A DNA stretch of 64,000 nt, taken from positions 27,594,254 through 27,658,253 of the forward strand of contig CM053269.1 in the NCBI GenBank assembly GCA_028583415.1. The letters are read 5' to 3'. Shown here one piece after another: positions 19,901-31,835 of this stretch. A program made the translations under genes and the position numbers. The first letter of the stretch is position 1. Each line of letters begins with the position of its first letter. The DNA comes from Protea cynaroides (Eukaryota > Streptophyta > Magnoliopsida > Proteales > Proteaceae). The notes below the pieces were generated by a model. That model had not been told where the DNA came from, did no database searches, and worked only from the letters and a program-made list of their open reading frames with translations.

Positions 19901-22718
19901 AGAATGTTCTAGAAGCACAAGCCACACAACAGTGCAGAAATAGAGAATTGCAAGGCGGACAGAAATGGCAGCTGTTAGGAGAAATCAACTATCTCACAAA
20001 CCTGTGGTCTGTTCAGCCTAATTTTCTGGTTATGTATAGACTGTATAATATGATTTCAGATCTGTCAAATGATAAAAGAATCTTAAAAATCAGAAACCAG
20101 AAAACAGATGAAACTCAGTTTGCTTAATTTTCAAGCTAGGATCAAAAATTGGGAAAATACTACAGATATTGATGATCAGTTTTCAGAAAACTATTTAAAT
20201 AAGTCTCAGACAGAATTTAGGATAGCAGATTGAATCCCAGAAGCAGTTTTCAGCAATCTACAACCAGAATATTAGGATCAATTTGAAGAACAGGATAAGA
20301 GAGAAGATATAAGAAGAATAGAAATAGGAGAATAAGAAGAAAGTAGGAGAATAAAGGCAAGGGATCACCTTATCACAGAGAAGATCAGAACTAGATGAAG
20401 ATATAGAGAAGAAAGTAATTGGCCAGAATAAGAGCCTGCGCCAACGCTTGCAGAGCTCAACAGCTCAAAAACTCTTGAAATAATCTCAATTCTTTTCTTC
20501 AAATCATGTCAGCAGGTGATGGTAAAAGAAGAAGAAAAGTTTTCAGTTCATTGTGCGGATACAACGCCAATTGTTGGAGAGTGTGGTAGTTTCATTGACG
20601 TTGGGAAGTGTAGCTCTTCTTCCTCATTCCTGGTGCTTATGAGCATAGCGGCCATGTAGAAATCCAACCCTAAACATGATGCAGAAAAGTAAAACGAAAT
20701 AGAAAGACATCACACAACGCAAAGGGTTAGGTGGTTTGGCTAGAATTTCCTGCTTACGCCTACAGTGAGATGATATCTGCTTCACTATTAATGAGAATAG
20801 GGTTACAACCGCTCGTCCTCACGCCTCTCGTCTTGGTACTGAGAATGCCTTCACTATAAATTTATAGTGAAGCCTATATATGTAGATCTACCGAAATACT
20901 TATTCGGCACTCTGCCAGCCCTAATGATGAATACATGACATCCTATTCCGAACGATCTCTACTTTGGCTTGGAGTTTGTATAGCCTTTTGTGAAGAAAAC
21001 CTGTAGATGCCTTTGTCCCCATACCTCCCTTATGATGAACCTTGTAGACACTGAGAGGCGGGGAGTGAATCAGTGTGAAAATTCTTTCGACTCAACCCTT
21101 AAGGTTGCACAAAACTTATAGAAGACTGACTGTCACACTGTCGCACTCTCACATTCACAACCTTATGCAAATCTACCTTGCTACCACTTAGTGGCTAGGT
21201 CTACTAGATTTGCACAGCTACCATGCATACCCATACCATAATGCTTCATAAGATACAATGTATACAAACCACTACACACAGATATTACATAGTTCACCAT
21301 TACATTGTGTGATGGCTGGTCTAGGATTAATGCCCAAATTGGCTTCATATATACTTGATATGCTTCATTTAGTCTTTACAAGATGAGGGTTCCTACTCTG
21401 AGTTTTTCCAACATACAACTGAAATGGCATACCAATGCAGGGTTCAGGCAGCTGCAACTGCCAGTGTTGAACACCTACTGAACACAAATTCAATTAATAG
21501 TAATTTAGGCTTATATCATGCCCTACAATTTTTCCCAACTAGCTTAGGCATTTCACATAGACCACCTACCTAGCATACAAAAGTCTAGTAAGCAAGAAAA
21601 CTATGTAAAGTTTAGAGAATCTCACAACCGATGCTTCCAGATTCGAAGATGACTGTGGTGCTTCCAATGGTCCACTGGAATCTTCAACAACCCCCAAGGT
21701 TGGGAGAACTTCACTCTTCAATTACACCTCAACACACCATCAACAACACACCCAAAAGGTCACAAAACTGTTTTCTTTCTTCCACAAGGTCAAAATCACC
21801 ATTAATACTCCAAGAAAGCTCCCCATGTACACTTAAAACATTAAAATTCCATAAATGGACAAATGTAAGTTGGTAGATACATTTTTTCAAGCATTCACAA
21901 CACCCCACACCCACATAACACCTTCAAAACCTTCTTCTACACAAGCAAAGGATCACCATGAATCTTCAATGAACGCCTTATCAACCCTCCACAAGACTTC
22001 AGCACCCCATTAATGAACAAAAAGAGTGGCTGGTCGGTGATTAAGCTCAAGGAAACAAGCCCTAACACTCACAACTCCTCCAAAGCCCACTTTTTCGTTT
22101 CTGCTACAGTTCTATTCACCCTCCATTGTTCCAACAAGGAGGAGCTTTCAAAAACAAACATTCTACAATTTGAACCATTGGATTTGGATGCAAGAGGAGG
22201 GAGATATAGGCTTTTAAAGATGAGCCAATTAAGATATTTCAAATGAAATCCAGTGGGGGGCACATGGTGCATTGCACAGCACCAAATCAGCACTTGCATG
22301 AAGGTAGGCACATCACCACCTGAATTGTCAGGTGCGTTGTTGAGTTGCAATAGGCCAGCAGAGGCAGTTTCAAACTCGACCGTTTGATGAAGCTGAAACA
22401 GCTGGAGTAGTGACCATTCGATCAAAGTTGATCGCACCAAGAAAAGTCGGATGCAATTATATTCAACCAAATAGAATCTGATGCAATGCCGCATCGTATG
22501 CACAAAATCGGATCAAGAACTTTGACTCTATGCTTTCGAAACATGATAATATGTTGTATTAACCAATAGGAATTTAAGCGGCGGAATCTGTTCCGTCATA
22601 GCTCTTGCGCCTCAACGCGCTCTTGGTTTAGCTGTTGGATTTGGAATCTTCGTGGGATACTTTTTTTCTCCCCAATATTAGCACCTCTGAAGTCATGAAA
22701 TTCCAAAAAACCTCTTCA
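19901..22718. other. Intron DNA without a recognised gene; LTR-like patches
   Basis: No credible coding homology on either strand. The longest ORF here (22069-22503, minus, 144 aa) has no recognised domain. Near 21040-21090 the text GACACTGAGAGGCGGGGAG with GTGAATCAGTGTGAAA resembles Copia/Sire-type LTR starts from memory. A 24-bp perfect palindrome sits at 20849-20872. Confidence 0.4.
20849..20872. repeat. Perfect 24-bp palindrome
   Basis: Centre AAATTT at 20858-20863, arms CTTCACTATAAA and its exact complement. It contains TATAAA on both strands. Possibly a TATA region of an old LTR or a remnant stem; no further support. Confidence 0.6.
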
Positions 22719-23318
22719 CAATGATTAAAGTATTGTATATCGGTAGCATATCAGTTGGGCGATTTTAAGAGACTTATTGTATCGTGGATATGGTGGATAC
22801 ACTAGGATATGGGGCAAGATATACACAGGAATGATTAGAGAACATGCAAAACGTAATTTTTGAGCATAAAAACACTATAATAAGGAACCTTGAAGTATTT
22901 CCAAGGATTAAAGACATAGTTGACAACATTCAATGAGCTACAACCTTTGGCTCACATGAACTGTAGGTTTTCAGCAAGGGAGAAGACCAGAAAAGTGAAA
23001 AAGAAAATCAGTTGTATCGAGTTTTTTATGTGTATCGACCGTATTGAACCGTATCGGTTCGTATCGAGGTGTATCGAGCTGTATCGGTAAGTGTATTTTA
23101 TTTTTGCAAGAATAGAAACTTAAGTGTATTGATTTGTATCAACTGTATCGACCGTATCGAAGTGTATCTAGCCGTATCGATTCGATACGGTCAATACATA
23201 TGGGTACACTTTTTGTTTAAAAAAAGAGATATGTATCAAAGAGTATCGTATCAACCACTGCCGATACAGATACATATCGGTGGATACAGGGCGTATCGTA
23301 TCGATACTTAAAACCATG
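22719..23318. mobile_element. GTATCG-rich hAT-type element, copy 1 (600 bp)
   Basis: A perfect 8-bp duplication CCTCTTCA lies at 22711-22718 and 23319-23326. The left end CAATGATTAAAGTATTG and right end CGATACTTAAAACCATG are degenerate forms of the 17-bp inverted repeat seen cleanly in copy 3 (CAAGGAATTAAGTATCG). The right third is packed with GTATCG and CGATAC words in both orientations. No coding capacity. Shares long stretches with copy 2, for example AAGTATTTCCAAGGATTAAA. Confidence 0.9.
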
Positions 23319-23868
23319 CCTCTTCACCATTTCTCCAAAAGACTTGCATATCCACCATTTTCCACAAGCCACAACTGTGCTGAGAAAGCACTCGATAGGT
23401 GCTTCTCTCTTTGCAAACAAGTGAACACTTAGGGGGCATGAATTGCCTTAACAAAATTTTAAGGCAAAAACCAACGTAAAGGCATGCCCTGCCTTCATCA
23501 TCCAGAGTGGGGCCCAACTAGCTGGTCCGGTTGGCCTTGGGCTGGATCGGCTTATCCTTGTCTAGTCTAGTTTGGCTTGGACTGGGTGGTGGTTTGACCA
23601 GTGGGGCCAACCATCTCTCTCCTCCATTTATCTCCCTTTAAATCTTCAATATAACACCATATACACTCCTTTTTCTTTCTCTTCAAGCTGACTTTTAATC
23701 AACTACCTGTCTCGGCCATTATTTTCATCAATCTGCCACTCTTCAAGACTTGCACTGACAATCTCTCTCCTCCACCTTTTCTCTCATCAATTTCTCTCCT
23801 CCACACTGAGCTACACCGTTAAGATTCCAACAATGACAACTAATGGCCAACTCCTTAAAGGTATGATC
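23319..23868. other. Spacer, no gene seen
   Basis: Sequence with TGGCTTGG/GGTTTGACC text and a CT-rich stretch around 23730-23800. No recognisable coding or terminal repeats. Confidence 0.4.
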
Positions 23869-26640
23869 TCTTACCTGTCGAGTGTATTTGTCACACCACT
23901 TACCGAAACACTAGGGTTATGACTAGAACGTTTACTGTCATCCCAACCTACACCCAGGATCTTGATACAGTGGCACCACATCACTTAACAACACAAGAAT
24001 CAATGTAATAGTAAATCAGCGGAAAACTTGTATAATAAACCGAGTCGTAATATGAACTAATGGAATCGAATTGGCACTTATATACGTAACCGTGTGTTAT
24101 CCGACCAATAAGTAAACAAAACCTAGTATAAAAATATACACAACTATATAGTACCAAAAAGATGTACAAAACTGTGGACACAAGGCCCGATGATAAATAT
24201 CACAACTCATGCCTGGCCAACATAAGCATAGATGGCACAGGAGCAATCAAAGGCATGCACCTCAAAAACCGGGTCCTCCACGAACTCGTTGTAGTTGCCT
24301 AGAGCGAATGGGGCCTCCAAGTCATCGACAACAGTATCATTTGCGCCAAACAGCCTTAAAAAAAACACACGTGTGTGTGTGGGGGGGGGTTGAGCTTCAC
24401 TATGCTTAGCGAGGGGATTGAGGTCATGCAAACAAGCGTTATATGATAAATGAATATATTAACTAAGTTAGGTCTTGTGAATTACAGCAGTGATTGGGTA
24501 ATGCCCAGCCCATAGGAACAAAAACCCTCATTGCTGGCGCCACGGCATGTCGGACGACACTTACCCAACCCAACTATAGGCCCCTTCCTAGCGTTTCAGA
24601 CCAAACACATCGGTACATTCGAGACATCATCCCTTACATCAGAAAGAACCTCACCCACGAAGGGGGGTGTATTACGGGATACATGGACGACCCTCCCGAC
24701 ACTAGAACGAACCTCGGCCACGAAGGGAGAGCATCATGCCCATGACCAATCATGTCCAATACCCTTCTTATACTGGAAGAAACCTCGGCCACGAAGGAAG
24801 GTACCACGCTCATGATCCTACCATTTCATAATTAGGCCACACCAACACATAACCCCTTGTTGGAAGGCGTGTAGTCACATAAGGACATCCACCTAGCCAG
24901 ATACAATTCTACATGATAATAATCGTTTCAAACCATAAGTTGTACACTTGTAGGGATCCCGGTTCCGGAACTCCTTCGGCCACACCGGATTCCCACAAGT
25001 GTAATATAAGAAAGACAAGGCTTACGTGGCCGTCACAGTACTAGAACTCCATCTACCACACTGGACGCCATATGAGCTAAATAAACATCCACAATATTAA
25101 ACACTCATAAGCAAAAGAAAAGAGTAAGCAGTTAATATAAAGTAAGTAGACATGGCATACGTGTTCACACAAGACAGTTTATATAAACATTCCTTAAAAG
25201 AAAATAGTCCAACCACTTACCGTGATGGTGTTTCCAATATGAAACTCCGTTAGTACGCGAGTTCCCCTGAGAAAATACCCAAAAGGTTTACCTAAACATT
25301 TTAAATGTATGTGATTAATGACAACTTGTAAGTTCTCAAAAGTCCCTAAGGTCCTAGGGCTTAACAGTGTTCTCTATTGTTTCAGGCTACCGATTGATGG
25401 ATTAGCCAGTAAGTGCAGCAGGCAGACCCTGACAATCCTCTGGAAGCTACCAGCCAATCTTACCGGTTACAGACCTGTGACCGGTAGGGTCAACCAGTGG
25501 ATTCCCCCAGGCTTTGAGGTTCTACAGCATGGGGATACTGGATGTGGGCTGTGCAGCCAGTAGGTGCATCCGGTAGGTGCCTGGGAAATTGGTTCTCATT
25601 TCATCCCAATTGTTCCTATGGCCTTTCCGAATTGGTGGTAAACATAAATGGGTCAATCTATGGGCTGTTGAGTACATCTAACATCATTATCCTAAGCTAG
25701 GGTTTCCTATTTTGCCTTAAAATCCTAAGGAAGCTTCCTAGTTTCTAGGTTTGCATAGCCAGGGAAGAGTATCCCCCAAGCTAATGGAGACTAGGGTATC
25801 AGTCCCCAAGCTCCAAACCATCATTCCTTAATTCATTACCTACTAAAGGGTTGAGGAAAGAGATTCCAATGGTTTGGGTTGGAGAACCTACCTCTCGTAG
25901 GCAGGTGAAGCCAGCTCCGGAGGTTGATGCTATAAGACAAAGGAAAGCTCCAAGCTCCAAAACTGTCTCCTCTCTCTTCTTCTCCTTCTCCCTTTCTTTT
26001 TTCTCTCTTCTCTGTCCTCAAATTTCGTGGGAAGCAATGAATGAATGAGGGCTCCAGCCCTCCCCTCTATTTATAGATTTTACTGACTGAGGCTTGTTTG
26101 CCTGGGCTGACCTCTATAAGTTGGAACTAATTAATTCCTTATTGGAGGTATGCTCATTGGAACATTCCCAAATTGGTCATGAGGGTTGACTATGTCAGTT
26201 AGATATCATTGGACCTCAAGATTAAAGTGTCAAAGGACAAGTGGGCCACATAATCTGCTTAAACAGATTTTTTTTATTTTTACGTACCATCAACCCAGTG
26301 GGTCATCTGGTATTACCTGAGATTCTTGATAGAATCCTTCTGGAAGCTACCGGTTGCTTTTACCAGCTAATGGGTGCAGGGTAGAGGCTACATGCTGATA
26401 TGGTAGGTGCAGCTTGTAGGTAAATTTTGTAGGGTTCTTCCCTGTTTTCTCTCCTTATTTTCTCCTACCCTTTATTGGACATATACACCACATGTGTGGG
26501 GTCTTGTATTCATCCTAACTAGGTCTCTCAGGTACTTACAAATGTAGAAGTTCGGGGAAGCCTACTAGTCTACACTGGCTCAACATCCATAGTGTCTTTA
26601 GTTGTAAGACCTATCATCGGACAAAAATCTAATTTAATCT
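23869..26640 (-). other. LTR-like region, probably Ty3/gypsy, minus strand, unassigned
   Basis: On the reverse strand there is a TATA-like CTATAAATAG (plus coordinates about 26068-26077) followed by a purine-rich leader, as at LTR transcription starts. At the far end GATCCTGGGTGTAGGTTGGG and CCCTAGTGTTTCGGTAAGTG near 23905-23960 recall gypsy LTR 3' ends from memory. Between 24640 and 24800 the phrase GAACCTCGGCCACGAAGG occurs three times with variation. TACCGGTT/ACCGGTAG words cluster at 25450-25600 and 26340-26420. Boundaries and target duplication were not found; more than one element may be present. Confidence 0.35.
24640..24810. repeat. Three diverged repeats of AACCTCGGCCACGAAGG
   Basis: Copies near 24648 (CTCACCCACGAAGG), 24711 (CTCGGCCACGAAGGGAG) and 24781 (CTCGGCCACGAAGGAAGG), spaced about 60-70 bases, with associated ATCATGCCCATGACC and ACCACGCTCATGATCC text. 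Confidence 0.7.
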
Positions 26641-26659
26641 GGGATTTTGGGTGTGGGTC

Positions 26660-27960
26660 TTAGAATGTTTACTTTTCTGAAGTGACTGCTACCTTTTGAC
26701 AAAAGCTCTCTGATCTTGTGAAACCTCACTTCAATATGCTTTGTTCTTCCATGCCTGGGATATTTTTCTCACCACCAAGATCCTTCATCTCAAATTCAGC
26801 ACTCAACCAACACTTAAAAGAAAAACTATCAAGTTTATTCTTGGCAGCCATGAGCATGTCATAAACCTAAAGCATCAAAAGAATAATAGAATTATCACTT
26901 GACACTTTATAATACACACAAGAATTATACTCACTTCTTAAGTAGCCGGTCAAAGCACTTGTACCACTTGCTAAGGGATTGTGTAAGGCCATAAAGCAAC
27001 CTCTTGAGAAGACAAATGTGATTTCCTTTCTCTGCACCTTGAAACCTTGAGGCTGCTCTTTGAAAATCTGTTCCAACTCTAAACCAAACATGGCTACCAA
27101 TGCGGATAGTACCCGAATTGAAGTATGCTTTATCAGTAGAGAGAATATGTCATTATAATCTACTCTCCCTTTGTGCATAGCGTTTAGCTTCAAGTCTAGC
27201 CTTAGACATTTCATGCTGGTCTTCTGATGCTGCCTCTTTTTTATGAATTGAAGTATGCTTTATCACCAGAGAGAATATGTCATTATAATCTACTCTCCCT
27301 CTGTGCATAGCGTTTAGCTACAAGTCTAGCCTTAGACATTTCATGCTGGTCTTCCGATGCTGCCTCTTTCTTATGAAAGCCCCATTTACACTCATTTAGT
27401 TTGCTTCCCTTGGGTTTTTCCACAATCTCCCGTGTATTATTTTTCTATAGAGACTCAATTACCTCCATCAAACCCGTCATCCATTTATCACTCTGTGCAT
27501 CATTTATAGCATCTTGATAAGAAGATGTGTTTACCTATACCTACAATGAGGGCATAAGCAATCATGTCCTCAAACCTATATCTCACAGGTGCCTTGTGAC
27601 TACACTTCTGTTTACCTTTTGCCATGGTCTAGGGATCAGCAATTGTTTCCTGTGGTTCTGGTAAACTGTTGGATGCTACTTTTTCTCTTGCTGTTTCTGA
27701 CTCACCTAACTCTACCTGCACAGTAGAATCATCTACTTGTGACCTGCAGTTTGATTATAATGTGAGACTTATCGGGCACAACGTACCTATTGACAACAAT
27801 ATTCTGTGAACTAGGATCCCATAACTGGAATCCCTTGGCACCTTTATCAAAACCAAGAAAGATACATTGCTTAGACCAATACTCCAGGGAAACCCTATTT
27901 TAGCATATATAACACATTTAAACCACAATGTTACACTAGCAGAAGATCAAAGAAGGCCAA
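26660..27960 (-). pseudogene. Copia pol fragment, internally deleted
   Basis: Read on the reverse strand from 27960 downwards: CIFLGFDKG and WDPSSQNIVVNRYV (end of the integrase region), NNTREIVEKPKGSK and CKWGFHKK (start of RT), GVDYNDIFS and HTSIRVLSALVAMF (RT core), PQGFKVQ, KRLLYGLTQSL, DMLMAAKNKL and EFEMKDLG. It then jumps directly to HGRTKHIEVRFHKIRELLSKG, the end of RNase H, so the intervening part is deleted. No LTRs are attached. It belongs to a different Copia lineage from the three other Copia elements in the window. Confidence 0.8.
27115..27374. repeat. 130-bp tandem duplication within the Copia fragment
   Basis: Two 130-bp units starting GAATTGAAGTATGCTTTATC at 27115 and 27245, with only a few differences. 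The duplicated text is RT coding sequence, so the repeat breaks the reading frame. Confidence 0.92.
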
Positions 27961-28019
27961 ATGAGCTAGTAAAATTATATTTTAGGAGAAGAATAAACAT
28001 AATAGTACTTAATTAGTTA

Positions 28020-28270
28020 ATCGTCATAGTTAAAAAACCCATAGTCAAGTAAACCATACAATCATAATTCATACATTATGTCGAGACCAGTTGAGAACTA
28101 GTTAAAAATTGGTTGAAAATGTCAAGAAATGGTTTGAGTCGAGACTGATCGACACTAGCTCGAGAGCTGGTCGAGATGGTTGAGACACAGTTTCGAGGGG
28201 GTGTCTCATCTCGACCCCCTTAAGATCTTCGAGGAGATCTCGTGATCTCGGCAAGATTTTAAACCACGGG
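28020..28270. repeat. Cluster of GTCGAGA/TCTCGAC self-complementary motifs
   Basis: Dense in TCGAGA and TCTCGAC words (GTCGAGATGG, CATCTCGACC, GGAGATCTCGTGATCTCGG), ending AAGATTTTAAACCACGG. The architecture echoes the GTATCG family, whose right ends read GATACTTAAAACCATG. This could be a third family with a different core word. The left boundary was not found. Confidence 0.4.
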
Positions 28271-28279
28271 TCATTGTAT

Positions 28280-28600
28280 TGTGAAGAATCTGGCATATTG
28301 TGAAGAACCGGCCACAGAGCCACTATGACTAGATGGTATCTCTGGCTGGTCGGGAAGGAGAAAAGATTGTCTACAAAGTTGGATCCAGTTTGTGAATGGG
28401 CATCATAAGAAGAACCATATGTGTTGGGAATGAATACATAACCACCAGCATATCCATGTCCAGTGCTATCCCCAATACTCAATCCTCCAACACTATCAAA
28501 CACGATATCCACCTCAATGTCCATGCAACTATAGTCATATTGCTCATCTGGTCGGAAATGGTGAGAGGCCCCCACGTATAGTATGCATGTGATGAGGATG
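28280..28600 (-). pseudogene. Possible C-terminal tail of a second hAT transposase
   Basis: The reverse-strand ORF (start at 28575) gives DSTGHGYAGGYVFIPNTYGS and SQTGSNFVDNLFSF, a Gly/Tyr/Ser-rich tail like those ending plant hAT transposases. Asp- and Ser-rich reverse-strand text at 29160-29300 (DRKDGDDDGSDG) could be the acidic part of the same protein, now split by the small hAT element and the SINE. No catalytic motif is present, so the call is tentative. Confidence 0.35.
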
Positions 28601-28650
28601 GAAGCGTACCATGGTCCTCTTGTGTGGCATGACAGCCTAGGTCTCCCAGT

Positions 28651-28772
28651 CAGTTGTCAAGGCGTCGCTTTGGAAAATTAGGCTCCTTGGTCACTTAGCG
28701 GGCGCTTTAGTCGCCTAGGCACCCTGTTAGGCCTCCAGTGCCTTGGTTCGACTTGGTGCCTTGACAACTATG
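28651..28772. mobile_element. CATAGTTGTCAAGG family MITE, copy D (122 bp)
   Basis: Begins CAGTTGTCAAGGCGTCGC (two bases lost from CATAG) and ends GCCTTGACAACTATG. Flanks are CTCCCAGT (28643-28650) and CTCCCAAT (28773-28780), an 8-bp duplication with one mismatch. Closely similar to copy A in its middle (TTAGGCCTCCAGTGCCTTGG). Confidence 0.85.
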
Positions 28773-28891
28773 CTCCCAATGAATCTAATAAGTGGTGGCT
28801 ATGGCTCCAGCTCTCGCTCCTCAGGGATGTGGTACTTACTGCTCATGGATGCCTTTATCATCATCATCATTGTTATCAAGGATTTAGAACC

Positions 28892-29157
28892 AAACCCAAG
28901 GGGGTAGTTTAGTTGGCAGAGAGCCTACACCTCAAAAAGTGGAAGGCTCTAAGTTCGACTCCTCTTACCGCTTTCGAGCCACTCACACGGGGGTGTTAAG
29001 TGCTCTTTCTTTCCTGCTTTGGGTGCAAGTGGAATGGTTCTCATTTAACCCTGGAATGACCCGGTCCGTGCGGTTGTGGGGTCAGTATGGGTCCACAAGA
29101 CTAGTTAGGCCGAAGGTCTGGATAACCGTTGTGAGCAAAAAAAAAAAAAAAAAAAAA
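28892..29157 (+). mobile_element. tRNA-derived SINE with A-tail
   Basis: The 14-bp duplication AAGGATTTAGAACC lies at 28878-28891 and 29156-29169. The body starts with tRNA-like sequence: an A-box-like TAGTTTAGTTGGCAGAG and a B-box-like AGTTCGACTCC about 40 bases further on, matching internal RNA polymerase III promoter spacing. It ends GTGAGC followed by about 21 A. Length (~265 bp) and organisation fit a plant SINE. The upstream box departs from the tRNA consensus in several bases. Confidence 0.85.
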
Positions 29158-29169
29158 GGATTTAGAACC

Positions 29170-30093
29170 GTCACTACCATCATCATCTCCATCTTTACGA
29201 TCAGATGATGACGGTGTGCGAGTATAGCCTCTGGAACAAGGGTCCTCCTGCTCATCTTTGCCAACAAGGGGGGTTAAACAGTTAGGGTGACTGTGTGTAT
29301 ACACGACCCCAATCCCGGGACAAGGGAATAGGTCAGCCCACGCGGTCTTGCTGGTGATGCGGTAGGTCTAACTCGCTATCTCACTCTTTCTACTCACATT
29401 ACTGTGCCAAAACAATCATTAATCTCTTTAAAATACCAGTGGAAGATGTGTCAATAACTTAAACATTTGCAGTCTCTCATCTAATCTCAGCAGAGGCATT
29501 TAAATATAAACCTCAAATGACCGGTCATCAGAATTTAAAACACAAATCATTCATCCATTCCACAAAATAATGGTATATGGTGGCAAGCTATTTTAAGTAA
29601 CTACAGAAAAGATAAGTCTGAAACCTATTCATCAATTATCACATTCTTAATACAACATCCTGCATAAACGAAACTTGACGTTCCATAACTGAGTTCATAA
29701 CCTTATTACATTCCAGGAACTGTCATAACTAAATAAGCCCACACTACAGGCCTCCCTCAGTTCTTGTCGTTGCAGTGTTCACATCTGGAACATAAACACT
29801 TCTTCATTTATGGTTCTACAGGTTTTGGCTCATCTATATAAAACAACACAACTAGAGGGATGAGCTATAAAGCTCAGTGAATGGAAGCATACTAACCATG
29901 AACTACTACTAATAATACAACATAAAAGACTAGAGAAAACTAAAACACATAAACACATCTCATGCATGATTACATTATGTCATTGAGTCACACTTTCTGA
30001 TGCAGTAGCTTACTCATGGCTAGACCGACACGAGCCGATTTGGCTACCCAAGCCAAACCTGAACCAGCTCAAAACCAAACCAACCTTTTGGTC
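29170..30093. other. No gene seen
   Basis: Intron sequence without conserved coding text. Only short ORFs are present. Confidence 0.4.
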
Positions 30094-31156
30094 TGGAAAG
30101 GGTTGGTAGAGAATTAATTTAGATTAGGAAGTTTCAACTTAGGTTTCCTTAGTTATTATTTCTGTTTTGGGTAGGGATTTTATTCTATAAAGATTAGATT
30201 TTATTTCATAAAGATGTTATTTAGTTTCTAAGCTTCTATCAATTAGTTTAGGAAAATTTTATCTTTAAATAGACCATGTAATCAGTCTTTTAATTTCAGA
30301 TTGGAAGAATGAATTGAAGAATAGTATTTTGGTGTTATGCGTGACCAGTAAAGATTTGTGAGTGCTAATCCTTTCCCTTCCTCTCTCTCTCTTGTCTCAG
30401 TGATCAGAATCGACCACTCCCCTTGGTCTGATTATTTCCTTCCTTCTTCTTCCTCTTCCTTCCTCTTCCTTCCTCTTTCCCTCTTCTTCTTCCTTTCCTC
30501 TATTTCCCTGTTCTGGCAGTAAACCCAACCCCTATAAATTCCATTGATCTCCTTCGTTACTTGTCTGTTTGGTTTGAAACTCTGGTCACGAGTTCCTTGG
30601 TCATAGGCGATCATTACTCTACGGTTTTGTCCCCTAAACCCTTCTCTGTGGTGAACAATCTGAAGTTGCAGACCTGTTTTTTCTTATGTTATCGACAGAT
30701 CTGGTTCAGGTGACTGTGAACCACTTTATATTTGATTATCAGTATCAGCATTAACTGGTTTCAAGAGGGATCTAGGTTTTGATTCATACCTTGTAGTGTC
30801 AGCTCAATTGGAGTTCAGATCAGAGAGCTCCATTGGCTTCCCTAAAAACTGGTTTCCGCCTCCTGTGCGTATCGTGAGTTTAAAGAAGATACCTTTTATT
30901 TTTGGTTTAATATTTTATTCCCCTTTTCCAGCTTTGCCCTCATCCATTTAGTCTTTATTACAGGTATATCATAAGGCTTTGTTTGGTTCTCTACAAGTTA
31001 TTACTTACTTCTGATTAATTACAAATCTGCCACTACTGGTTGAGTTTTTGAGTTATTTACGATTCTGCCATTACATCATTGTTTGAATTGATTTTTGTTT
31101 TGGGTGGGCCTATTAGCGGATCTAATTAGGGTTTTCTCAACCTGGATCCCGCATCA
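30094..31156 (+). repeat. LTR of a Copia-type element (unpaired), + strand
   Basis: The right end ...GGATCCCGCATCA is immediately followed by ATTGGTATCAGAGCG, the tRNA-Met primer site, so this is a left LTR read on the + strand. The 3' end, with GTGGGCCTATTAGCGGATC and AGGGTTTTCTCAACC, matches the organisation of the compact LTR element at 19855-19900. A CT/TTC-rich block lies at 30365-30500. The left limit is approximate and no partner LTR was found. Confidence 0.6.
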
Positions 31157-31158
31157 AT

Positions 31159-31170
31159 TGGTATCAGAGC
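31159..31170 (+). other. Primer binding site TGGTATCAGAGC
   Basis: Complementary to the 3' part of initiator tRNA-Met, as in most plant Copia elements. It lies three bases after the LTR end. Confidence 0.8.
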
Positions 31171-31185
31171 GAAAATCCTACAGTA

Positions 31186-31419
31186 ATGGTGAGTAACAAT
31201 GAGCTTTTGTCATGTATCAACACCTACAAAGAGGAAACTAACACGGCCATTGGTGGTTTATTTCAGTCTACTTTAAAATACCACCAGAATTGGTGCAATC
31301 AGCCTTTTATCCAGGAAATCACACTATTCAGACTGAGCAGGGGTCAAACTGCTAGTCCTCGCAATGTTGCTACACTGTTACCATATTTTTTTACCACCTT
31401 AGAAGCATATGTAGGATAA
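31186..31419 (+). other. 77-aa open frame after the primer site, unknown
   Basis: Starts ATGGTGAGTAACAATGAGC 15 bases after the primer site, where gag would begin. The product (MVSNNELLSCINTYKEETNT) has no recognised gag motif. It could be a remnant leader of the LTR element at 30094. Confidence 0.25.
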
Positions 31420-31835
31420 AGGCTATTTGTATGAAAATTGTAGAGCTGCAGGTTTCCGTTCAAATGCCACCGGAATCAGCCCATTCGGAGTCATATTGAA
31501 AAAGTTATGGGGTTCAGACTGAGCAGGAGTCATGCTGCCTGTCCAAACGGTCCAACCCAAAGTTGGGGATCAACCCAACCCGAATTTGGTTTATATGAAG
31601 GGAAACCCTCTTCTCCCATCTTCAACCTCTAGGTTCTTTTCCCCAATCATTCTCATCCCTTCTCTTCATTTTGTCTTGCTAACTTCCTACACTCATTCCT
31701 TCAATGATTCTTTATTAGATAACTCTACAGTTGTCAATGTGTCAAGGCAATCCAAGGCGTTGGAGAGGTGCCTAGGCGCCTAGGCGCCTAGGCATACCTA
31801 AGGCGTTCCCTATGCGTTGTAAGGGTGATAAGAGG

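Noticed and set aside
21631..21876. 81-aa ORF as a small protein gene
   Set aside because: No homology recognised and no conserved flanking signals.
22069..22503. 144-aa minus-strand ORF as a host gene
   Set aside because: No recognised domain, no splice context, atypical composition and surrounded by repeat-like sequence.
24207..24815. Overlapping short ORFs near 24.2-24.8 kb as a gene
   Set aside because: Frames overlap on both strands, none has a known domain, and the sequence is repeat-like.
25836..26048. Overlapping ORFs on both strands as coding exons
   Set aside because: Purine/pyrimidine-rich leader of an LTR-like sequence downstream of a TATA-like motif.
28892..28970. Functional tRNA gene
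   Set aside because: The tRNA-like head lacks a foldable acceptor stem by eye and is followed by a SINE body and A-tail with a target duplication.
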